From: Peptococcaceae bacterium
Lineage (GTDB): Bacteria > Bacillota > Peptococcia > DRI-13 > UBA5745
DNA: 12,448 bases
Direction of reading: 5' to 3'
Assembly: GCA_031264885.1 (NCBI GenBank)
Contig: JAISDM010000268.1
Location: 1 to 12,448, forward strand
In this document: in pieces, positions 1 to 5,962 of the stretch
Position numbering within the stretch: position 1 is the first letter of the stretch
Layout: each line of letters begins with the position of its first letter
The notes under the pieces: model-generated
Seen by the model: the letters and a program-made list of their open reading frames with translations, nothing else
What the model was told of the DNA's origin: nothing
Databases searched by the model: none
Made by a program: the position numbers and the translations under genes

Positions 1-66
1 TATTTTATCAAATCGGCTGAACATTTGTTTTGCAAAAAACGAATTATGAAGCGATTTCGCTTTCCA
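1..66. other. AT-rich intergenic sequence with no gene
   Basis: No supported coding region lies here. The only visible structure is a small hairpin, AAGCGA (49-54) and TCGCTT (57-62), without a T tract after it. The gene to the left, if any, is outside the window. This stretch leads into the inverted-repeat element that starts near 67. Confidence 0.5.
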
Positions 67-216
67 ACGGGCCAGACTGTCCGAAAACGTCAAAAATCGC
101 ATCGTAAACACCATATATAGCGTGTCGATCCAAGGTGATCACCCTATATATTGTGTGTTGGGAATATCTAGGGTGCGCTTTCGGACAGTCTAGGGCGGCA
201 GAATGCCGCCCCTACG
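67..216. repeat. MITE-like inverted-repeat element plus GC hairpin module
   Basis: A perfect 13-bp inverted repeat (AGACTGTCCGAAA at 74-86, TTTCGGACAGTCT at 179-191) bounds a 118-bp segment. Inside it is a second inverted repeat, 12 bp with one mismatch (109-120 and 144-155), around the palindrome GGTGATCACC (134-143). Directly after the right arm is a hairpin, GGGCGGCA (193-200), loop GAA, TGCCGCCC (204-211), followed by CTACGG. The left border (67-88) recurs at 9076-9097 with one difference (T to C), and the right border plus hairpin recurs at 9256-9290. There is no transposase gene inside, so this is a non-autonomous repeat. Clear target-site duplications are not visible. Confidence 0.75.
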
Positions 217-291
217 GCCACCGCATGGGCAAAATTCCACACGACGGCGTTTTGATGTTTGTCCTCTGCCGTCGTCCCGGGTCGTATCCCC

Positions 292-366
292 GTCATTCCG
301 GGCTTGTCCCGGAATCCAAAAATGATAAACCAAAGAACCTGGATTCTGGGACAAGCCCAGAATGAC
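292..366. repeat. Inverted pair of covarying hairpins
   Basis: Two 27-base arms (292-318 and 340-366) are inverted copies of each other, separated by 21 bases. Each arm is itself a hairpin: ATTCCGGG / CCCGGAAT (295-302, 308-315) and ATTCTGGG / CCCAGAAT (343-350, 356-363), each with a five-base loop. The two differences between arms are a C-G pair in one stem and a T-A pair in the other, so pairing is kept. No T tract follows on either strand, so it is not a standard Rho-independent terminator, although it lies downstream of the minus-strand operon and could slow or protect that transcript's 3' end. Confidence 0.75.
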
Positions 367-383
367 AAGATATGATAGTTTCC

Positions 384-424
384 AGACGTCCAGGGCGGCA
401 GGATGCCACCCCTCCAAGGAGGGG
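384..424. repeat. Degraded hairpin module at the end of the minus-strand operon
   Basis: CAGACGTCCAGGGCGGCAGG and the bases after it resemble the right-hand module at 181-216 and 9256-9290. The stem GGGCGGCA/TGCCACCC (393-411) has one mismatch. It runs into a second inverted repeat, CCCCTCC (409-415), AA, GGAGGGG (418-424). This lies 12 bases past the stop of the lipoprotein gene, so it may cap the operon transcript, but there is no T tract after the stem on the minus strand. Terminator function is a guess. Confidence 0.55.
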
Positions 425-436
425 AATAAAACCTGC

Positions 437-2755
437 TTATTCGTCTTGTTGCTCCGTTATAATTCTCTCCTGTTCCGGGGGAGCGCCTCCGCCGAAGCTG
501 GGGGGAGCGGTGTCGTTTCCGGGGGGGCCGGGCGCTCTTTCGGGCGGGACGCTGTCTCTTCCGGGCGGTGTGAAATCGCCTCGTCTTTCGCCGAAGCCGG
601 GCGGGGCGGCGCCATCCTCGGGCGGGGCGGTTCCGTCTCCGGGCGGGGCCGGTGTTCTTTCAGGAGCGGCGCCATTTTCGGGCGGGGCGGCTCCCCCGCT
701 GGGGGCCGCGTTCCCTTCGGGCGGCGGCGTGAGATTGCCTCCGCCTCCGCCTCCGCCGAAGCCGCCGCGCAGGGTGTATCCGGCGCCATCGTCGTTTATG
801 GCGGTGACGGCGCCGCTGAGTGTGATGTCTGTTCGTTTTTCCCCGTCGATGTATAAGGCGTATGTTTCTCCCTCGGTGAGTTCCGGGGAGGTGAACGCCG
901 AGGCCGAGTACGCGTTCCGGCTGGTGTATTCCAGCAGGGTTCTGCCTTCCGCGTTTTTCAGGGCGATGACGCTGCCGGAGGCTTGCGGGGCGGAATATGA
1001 AACGAGGATGCTTGCCTGTGTGGAGTTTGAAGCCGGACTCAGCGCGCTGCCGGCGGTGATCAGCGTTCCGCCGGTCACCACAAAGGCGCCGTCCAGATCC
1101 ACGGCGCCTTCCATGCCCTGGGACGGGCCGCTGATGGCGGTCGCGCCGCCTTCAAGGAAAATATCGCCGTTTGAATCTATGCCGTCGCGGGCGGCGAATA
1201 AATCCAGCGCGCCGCCGGAAATACGTACATACCTGTCGCCGCCGGAGGCGAACCGGTCGGCGCCCATGGGTCCGCCCGCGCCGGAATCGTTTCCGCCGGC
1301 GGCGTTGATGGCGTCGTCGGCGGCGACAATGGAGATATTCCCGCCGGAGACCGTTACGGAAAGCCCTTCCAGCCCTTCGTAACATTTCTGTATGTCGATC
1401 TCGCCGCCGGAGATCAGCAGCTGATTGTCCGCGTGAAAAGTATCGTCGCCGGTCTGCAGTGTGAATGTTCCCGCCGTCACGGTGATATCGCCGTTTGAGT
1501 GTACGCTGTCGTCCTCGGAATCCACCGTGAAGCTGCCGCCGCCGATATAGATGAGTTTCCCCGCTTTCAGCGCTTTTTTGCTCTCGGATACGCCTGTTTC
1601 ATCGGACGCGGCCGCCTCAGAAGCCTCTCCGTTTCTCCCCCGGCCGCCGAAACCGCCGCGGGCGTTCTCCGTTTGAGGCGGGGCGTTCGCGGCGCCTCCG
1701 CCTGTGACAATATTGAACTCGCCGTCTGTGACGGTCAGGGCGCTTTCGGCTTGGATACCGTCCTGAGCGGCGTTGATGGCGTAGGTTCCGCCGTTTAGAA
1801 TGACGAAGCCTTTCGCGGCGTCTTCATCATTGTTGGATTGGATGCCGTCGCCCGCGGCTTCGATCACCAGCGTCCCGCTCCGGACAGCGACCCCGTCGCG
1901 CCCTCGGAGGCCGTCTCCGGCAGATTGGACGGTCAGAAATCCGTTCATAACCGCCAGAACGTCGTTGGAGCGTATTCCGTGTTTATAAGCGCCCGTGACG
2001 GATAAGGCGCCTTCCCCGGTGACGGTCAGGTCGTCCTGCGCGAATATGGCGGCGTCCGGTTCGGTTTCGCCTTCCGGGAACGTGTAGTTTGACCCGTCGG
2101 CGACGGTGTTCTGCGTGCCCTTCGGGAGGATAAGCACGGTTTTGCCTGCCTGGGGCGCGTAAATGACGGAACCGGAGGAATGATTCAGCGAGACGCCGTT
2201 CAACACAAGCCGGACCAGGTCGTCCTTACCCGCGTCAATCAGGATTTGTCCGTCGGTCAATGTTCCCGACAGCACATAGGTTCCGGCTTGACTGACCGTA
2301 AGCACTCCCTCCGCAAACGCGGCGCCTCCGCCGGAAACGGCGGCGCTGTTTCCGGTGAAAACGACTGTGACCGCGTCGGTTTCGCTCCAGGCGCTGTCCA
2401 AATCCTCGCTCTTATACGCGTATTCCATGAGATAGCCGCCTGTACTTTGAACCGGCGCCAACGGCGGCGGTGAGGCGGCTTCCCCCGCCGACGGCGGTTC
2501 TGTCTGCGCTCCGGAAGCTTGACCGCAGCCTGCCAAAACAATGGCGAAAAGCAGGATGGCGACCGGAAACAGCCGCGTTTTCGCGGTTTTTGTGAACTGC
2601 GCAGTCTGCGCGATTTTCTCAGGCTGCGCGGACGGCGCGGTTTTCGCGGTTTGCGTGAGCTGAGCGGCTTCCATGGGCTGCGCGGTTTTCGCGGACGGCG
2701 CGGTTTTCGCCGGCTGCGTGGCTTGCGCGGCGGCCGCGCGCGGGTATCGTTTCAT
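437..2755 (-). CDS. Lipoprotein with Cthe_2159-like beta-helix carbohydrate-binding domain and Pro/Gly-rich tail
   Basis: A 772-residue predicted surface lipoprotein. The hydrophobic segment at 62-76 ends in the lipobox LAGC (Cys77). From about 110 to 655 come repeated strands of the type 'D-G-I-S-N-G-D-I-GG', for example DSVHSNGDITVTAGTF and DDTFHADNQLLISGGEIDI, then YEGLEG and DDAINAAGGND. These are typical of the Cthe_2159 carbohydrate-binding family (PF14262), a right-handed parallel beta-helix reported to bind cellulose and acidic polysaccharide. Residues 664-772 are a Gly run followed by imperfect repeats such as GAAPPENGAAPE, a likely wall-spanning or sticky tail. The start is ATG, with GAGGAG eight bases upstream, just after the DUF4956 stop. 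It is odd that about 60 Ala/Gln/Lys/Thr-rich residues precede the signal segment, with no alternative start codon close to it. It is last in the operon. The ligand is unknown. Confidence 0.85.
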   Translation of the reverse strand: MKRYPRAAAAQATQPAKTAPSAKTAQPMEAAQLTQTAKTAPSAQPEKIAQTAQFTKTAKTRLFPVAILLFAIVLAGCGQASGAQTEPPSAGEAASPPPLAPVQSTGGYLMEYAYKSEDLDSAWSETDAVTVVFTGNSAAVSGGGAAFAEGVLTVSQAGTYVLSGTLTDGQILIDAGKDDLVRLVLNGVSLNHSSGSVIYAPQAGKTVLILPKGTQNTVADGSNYTFPEGETEPDAAIFAQDDLTVTGEGALSVTGAYKHGIRSNDVLAVMNGFLTVQSAGDGLRGRDGVAVRSGTLVIEAAGDGIQSNNDEDAAKGFVILNGGTYAINAAQDGIQAESALTVTDGEFNIVTGGGAANAPPQTENARGGFGGRGRNGEASEAAASDETGVSESKKALKAGKLIYIGGGSFTVDSEDDSVHSNGDITVTAGTFTLQTGDDTFHADNQLLISGGEIDIQKCYEGLEGLSVTVSGGNISIVAADDAINAAGGNDSGAGGPMGADRFASGGDRYVRISGGALDLFAARDGIDSNGDIFLEGGATAISGPSQGMEGAVDLDGAFVVTGGTLITAGSALSPASNSTQASILVSYSAPQASGSVIALKNAEGRTLLEYTSRNAYSASAFTSPELTEGETYALYIDGEKRTDITLSGAVTAINDDGAGYTLRGGFGGGGGGGNLTPPPEGNAAPSGGAAPPENGAAPERTPAPPGDGTAPPEDGAAPPGFGERRGDFTPPGRDSVPPERAPGPPGNDTAPPSFGGGAPPEQERIITEQQDE
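2627..2710. repeat. Direct DNA repeats in the 5' end of the lipoprotein gene
   Basis: An exact 21-base repeat occurs at 2627-2647 and 2690-2710, offset by 63 bases (21 codons), so the reading frame is kept. Shorter GCGGTTTTCGCGG-like units recur between and beside the copies. They encode the TAKTAPSA-type peptide repeats in residues 16-60, before the lipoprotein signal. The pattern suggests in-frame expansion by slippage or unequal recombination. Confidence 0.75.
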
Positions 2756-2757
2756 CG

Positions 2758-3435
2758 TTAAAGCTCCTCTCCTGAATTTTGCTCGCGTCCCAATGTAATG
2801 CTCAGATTGCCGTTGTAACAGCGCAGCTCGTCGATGAACGCCTTTGGCAGGGACGCGGATTTCAGGCGCACGAGGTAGGTAAGCTCATACAGGCTGCCCA
2901 TATTGGTGGTTTTGACCCGATTCAGCTCAAAACTCGTGGTATATTTGGCGAACACATCCTCAAACAGGCTGTCGTAATCCAGGTTCTCGGGGATCAAAAT
3001 TTTCAGCGCGCGGACATCCCGCCCTTCCTGACCGAACCGGCTGACGGACAGCAGCAGGCTTGCCGCGCCGATGATCGCGGAGAACAGGACGGCATAGAAG
3101 AGGTATCCCATTCCTGTGACAAATCCGATGGCCATAGCAAAAAACAAACTGCCCATATCCCGCGCGCTGCCCGGCACGGACCGGAACCGCACCAGGCTGA
3201 ACGCGCCCGCCACGGCGACGCCTGTGCCGATGTTCCCGTTGACCAGCATGACGATAATCTGCACAATCGCGGGCAGAAGCACCAAAGTGACCACAAAGCT
3301 CTGCCTGTATCTGTTGCGGAACATGTAGACTCCGGCGGCGGCAAGCCCCAGCGCCAGGGATACGGCGGTGCAGACCAGCACCGCGCTCAGGGTCGGGGCG
3401 CCGCCCGTTATGCTTTGAGTCACTGTGTCAAGCAC
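2758..3435 (-). CDS. DUF4956 family membrane protein
   Basis: A 225-residue integral membrane protein of the DUF4956 family, whose biochemical function is not established. Hydrophobic segments lie at about 17-39, 47-66 and 95-131 (probably two helices). The family signature FSLVRFRSVPGSARDMG (79-95) is followed by FFAMAIGFVTGMGY (98-111). Residues 140-225 form a soluble alpha/beta domain (for example LKILIPENLDYDSLF), probably cytoplasmic. The start is GTG at 3435, preceded by AAGGAG ten bases upstream. The gene overlaps the end of the VTC gene by eight bases and is followed after two bases by the lipoprotein gene, so translation is likely coupled. As I recall, DUF4956 genes often sit beside VTC-domain genes, so the two proteins probably act together; a channel or scaffold for the VTC product is one possibility. 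The family call is firm, the role open. Confidence 0.88.
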   Translation of the reverse strand: MLDTVTQSITGGAPTLSAVLVCTAVSLALGLAAAGVYMFRNRYRQSFVVTLVLLPAIVQIIVMLVNGNIGTGVAVAGAFSLVRFRSVPGSARDMGSLFFAMAIGFVTGMGYLFYAVLFSAIIGAASLLLSVSRFGQEGRDVRALKILIPENLDYDSLFEDVFAKYTTSFELNRVKTTNMGSLYELTYLVRLKSASLPKAFIDELRCYNGNLSITLGREQNSGEEL

Positions 3436-4153
3436 TTGCCGTCATCTCCTTTCTCCCGGGGGGATGGGGTGATTTGAGAAAAAACTCCGTGTACCATATG
3501 CCGTATTTCGAGAAAGACCTGGGGAATACGCCCGCTCCGCAGAGCAAGCGGCTGAGCCATAACGGGATGGCGCGGGGGGTTTTGACTTCCATCAGCATTT
3601 GTTCCGGCGGAAGGATGGATGTGCCTGGCGTTTTGCCGGTAAAACTCAGTTCGCTGAGGCGAAAACGGATATCGGTGTCGAAGGTCACGCGAAGCCCCGG
3701 ATCCTCCAATCCGGTGAAGGCGCGGCGCTCATAGGAGATATGGATTTTTTCCGAAACCGGGTACAACGCGAGAAAACATCCGATTTCCCGGGCGATCTGG
3801 GAATCTTCCCGGGCGACGGCGCTTCTGACTCCCGCCGGCGGGGGTTCACCGCAGGGCAGCAGGATCCTGCGTTTGTACACGACGCCTTTGAATTTCTTCT
3901 TCAGCTCAAGAAAGATGGGGTTTGGACCGCCGGGGTCGCCGTAACGGCGCAGGCGCAGTTTTTCTTTGTAAACCGGCTTCTCCACAGATACGCGGATGTT
4001 GTCGAACTGTTCGGTGTCGTAATACAGGTTTTGCACCAAGTATTGGCCGGGTGAGGCCGGCTGCATGTTTTCAAGCAGGCGCGGAAGGAATGTCTCGTAC
4101 TGAGACCGGCTGATCAGATATTTTTTTTCGTACCGTATGAAGATGGCTTGCAC
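3428..4153 (-). CDS. VTC-domain (polyphosphate polymerase-like) protein
   Basis: About 241 residues, a single VTC domain of the CYTH/triphosphate-tunnel superfamily. In yeast Vtc4 this fold polymerises ATP gamma-phosphate into polyphosphate; the role of bacterial members is less clear. Basic and acidic tunnel motifs appear in the expected order: RYEKKY (7-12), LYYDT (43-47), YKEKLRLRRYG (62-72), FLELKKKFKG (81-90), YERRAF (141-146), RVTFDTDI (155-162), LMEVKTP (187-193) and FSKYG (214-218). No membrane segment is seen, so it is probably cytoplasmic and may dock on the DUF4956 protein. I chose GTG at 4153 because AGGAGGT lies seven bases upstream and the domain begins at once; a longer frame to 4237 would add a stretch read out of frame through the upstream gene. 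The upstream gene's stop codon lies inside this ribosome binding site. Confidence 0.87.
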   Translation of the reverse strand: MQAIFIRYEKKYLISRSQYETFLPRLLENMQPASPGQYLVQNLYYDTEQFDNIRVSVEKPVYKEKLRLRRYGDPGGPNPIFLELKKKFKGVVYKRRILLPCGEPPPAGVRSAVAREDSQIAREIGCFLALYPVSEKIHISYERRAFTGLEDPGLRVTFDTDIRFRLSELSFTGKTPGTSILPPEQMLMEVKTPRAIPLWLSRLLCGAGVFPRSFSKYGIWYTEFFLKSPHPPGRKEMTASA

Positions 4154-4158
4154 GGAAT

Positions 4159-4599
4159 CTACCTCCTGTTCATCCATTGACAGACAAAGGCCGCCGCCGC
4201 CAGAATATATCCGGCCGCCCGGATGTACGCGATCCATTTCGACGCGGTCCCCGCGATGTCCATAATGCCTGTGAGCATAGCCGCCGCCGTCAAAGCGGCG
4301 ACGCCGGAATTATATAAGTTATATCCCGCGCGGGAAATCGGGCGCGGCCTCCCGGGAAGGCGCGGCAGCGCCGCGGCCAGTGAGGCGAATACCGCGGTTC
4401 CGCCGAGCAAAGGGTAAAGGAACATCAGATCCATGCTTGCGCTGCGTATGCCGTGACCGAACAGCGCGTAGACATTAGTGACGACTGCGCATAACACAGC
4501 GGCGGCAAGATGGGCGGCGGCTGTTTTTAACGCTTTTTTGATCAAAGGACGGGCGGCGGCTTTTCTCATGCCGCGGGCGGAAGTGTTTGGCGTATTCAT
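4159..4599 (-). CDS. Small four-helix membrane protein of unknown function
   Basis: A protein of 146 residues from ATG at 4599, which I do not recognise as a named family. It has a basic N terminus (RKAAARPLIKKALK), then four hydrophobic segments at about 27-47, 57-79, 97-117 and 121-142. A Pro/Arg-rich loop (LPRLPGRPRPISR) lies between helices two and three, followed by AGYNLYNSG. The ATG lies one base after the TGA of the glycosidase gene, which fits coupled re-initiation. An alternative TTG at 4620 has GAGGT eight bases upstream and would add seven residues, overlapping the glycosidase gene by 20 bases. Its place between the glycosidase and VTC genes suggests a membrane partner in the same envelope process, but no function can be assigned. 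Confidence 0.72.
   Translation of the reverse strand: MNTPNTSARGMRKAAARPLIKKALKTAAAHLAAAVLCAVVTNVYALFGHGIRSASMDLMFLYPLLGGTAVFASLAAALPRLPGRPRPISRAGYNLYNSGVAALTAAAMLTGIMDIAGTASKWIAYIRAAGYILAAAAFVCQWMNRR
4161..4167 (-). promoter_or_regulatory. Ribosome binding site that sets the VTC start
   Basis: AGGAGGT on the minus strand, seven bases before GTG at 4153. The TAG stop of the upstream membrane-protein gene (4159-4161) overlaps it, so ribosomes ending that gene are placed directly at the VTC start. Confidence 0.8.
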
Positions 4600-4600
4600 G

Positions 4601-5962
4601 TCAGTATCCGATATAGACAATGTCGCTTACCTCGCGTTCGCCGGTTCTTCTGCCGCCTGTGGCCGGATTGTTGACGACCCGGCCGTCGAAGTACATGGTT
4701 GACGAACCGCCGCCGTCGAGATTATAGGCGACGGAGCAGTCCCGTTCCTTGAACAGCTCCGCCAGTTCGTAAAGGGAAAGTCCGGCGTTCGACCTGGTTC
4801 GGCCGTCTGAGACGACGACGATATAGCGCAGCTTGCCTGCTTGCCCGATGGCTGTGCGCGGATTGCTGTTGGAGGAGCGCCCGGAGATTTCTTCGTTCAC
4901 CGAGACCGATATCTCTCCGTCTAGGATCAGCGGCGGCCCGAAGGACCATATCTGCCACAGGCCGTCGATACTGCCGCCGGACAGCGCCGCGCTGTTTTCG
5001 CAGGACAAATCGCCTTCCGCGTCCATAATCAGCGCGCCGTCTTCACTGCCGGAACGGTACAGGACGCCGTTGCGGAGCACCCATCCGTCCTCGCGGAAGC
5101 CGTAATAGTCGCCGTTGACCGCGAAGATCGCGTTGCTGGCGGCGGCGATCACGGAGGTGTCTTCCTTAATATTGCGCCCGTAGGTATCCTGGGCGAAGGC
5201 CGTTTTCAGGTAACCGGCGCCGCTGAGTGTGATGTCGGCGATGTATATGTCGGTATCGTGGGCGCGGACGGTTTCGACGGTTATGCTGATATTCCCGTCT
5301 TTATAGGATGCCGCCGTTATTTCAGGCGCTTGCGGCTGAACGGCGCGGGAACCGCCGTCCGCGGCGTCGGAGGACGCGCCGGGGGGCTGCGGCTGCCCGG
5401 GGGTTTGCGCGGCGCCGGAGATTGCATCGGGGGGCCGCCCGGGGGTGTGCGCGGCGCCGGGGGACGGCGCGGACGCCCGCGATTCCGTGGAGCCGCCGGC
5501 TGCGCCGGAGCCGCCGTTTGCGGCGTCGAATCTGTCAGCGGCGCCGGAGCCGCCGTCCGCAGTCCTGCCGGAACCGTCCGCGCTGTCGGCGCCAGCATCC
5601 GCAGTCCCGCCGGAACCGGCTCCCGCACCGTCCGCAGTCCCACCGGCGCCGCCGCCCGCAATCGCGTCGGAGCCACCGCCGCCGTCCGCAGTCCCGCCGG
5701 AGCCGCCCGCAGAGCCGGCGCCGCCGTCCGCCGCGTTGACGCCGAAGTCGCCGGCGTCCTCGCCGGGCCACGCGCCGGGAGCCCGTTCAGACGCCGGCCC
5801 GGACGCCGGCGGAACCGCCCGCAGAGCCCGCGGTATCACAAAGGCGTCCAGCAGAGTAAACGCGAATACCGCTGCCAGCACAGCCGTGAACACAGCCGCG
5901 TAAGCGAAGGGTTTTGCGAAGAAACGAATGATCGAATTACGAAAACGCGCCGTCAGTCTCAT
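4601..5962 (-). CDS. Membrane-anchored phosphodiester glycosidase (NAGPA family) with Gly/Ala linker
   Basis: About 453 residues. Residues 20-42 are a signal-anchor helix, so the rest should be outside the cell. Residues 55-205 form a low-complexity Gly/Ala/Ser/Asp linker with SGGTADGG-type repeats. From about 210 the NAGPA domain follows: VNGDYYGF (282-289), GPPLILDG (342-349), NPRTAIG (367-373), VVVSDGRTRSN (382-392) and NLDGGGSSTMYFDG (414-427), ending VSDIVYIGY. The family removes sugar from phosphodiester linkages, as in the mammalian mannose-6-phosphate uncovering enzyme; bacterial members probably act on wall teichoic acid or other phospho-glycans. I chose ATG at 5962 because it overlaps the upstream stop as ATGA. 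The longer frame from 6016 would read through the end of the GtrA gene. It follows the GT2-GtrA gene, which suggests that sugars added by that system are substrates. Confidence 0.87.
   Translation of the reverse strand: MRLTARFRNSIIRFFAKPFAYAAVFTAVLAAVFAFTLLDAFVIPRALRAVPPASGPASERAPGAWPGEDAGDFGVNAADGGAGSAGGSGGTADGGGGSDAIAGGGAGGTADGAGAGSGGTADAGADSADGSGRTADGGSGAADRFDAANGGSGAAGGSTESRASAPSPGAAHTPGRPPDAISGAAQTPGQPQPPGASSDAADGGSRAVQPQAPEITAASYKDGNISITVETVRAHDTDIYIADITLSGAGYLKTAFAQDTYGRNIKEDTSVIAAASNAIFAVNGDYYGFREDGWVLRNGVLYRSGSEDGALIMDAEGDLSCENSAALSGGSIDGLWQIWSFGPPLILDGEISVSVNEEISGRSSNSNPRTAIGQAGKLRYIVVVSDGRTRSNAGLSLYELAELFKERDCSVAYNLDGGGSSTMYFDGRVVNNPATGGRRTGEREVSDIVYIGY
5530..5715. repeat. Imperfect tandem DNA repeats coding for the glycosidase linker
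   Basis: Units like CCGTCCGCAGTCCCGCCGGA recur several times with drift on the plus strand. On the coding (minus) strand they give the GGTADGG/GSGG peptide repeats of the linker. Unit length is irregular but a multiple of three, so they are coding repeats and not CRISPR repeats. They probably vary in number between strains. Confidence 0.65.

Noticed and set aside
135..365. Short open frames across the left intergenic repeats
   Set aside because: They run through hairpin repeats, lack ribosome binding sites and have no recognisable protein features.
372..1382. Long open frame of 336 codons on the plus strand, antisense to the lipoprotein gene
   Set aside because: Its protein is a low-complexity mirror of the Pro/Gly-rich tail and shows no domain. 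The minus strand carries a clear lipobox and beta-helix repeats, so this is a GC-rich shadow.
5530..5715. Possible CRISPR-like repeats
   Set aside because: Units are irregular, contiguous, in frame and part of a coding linker. There are no unique spacers and no cas genes.
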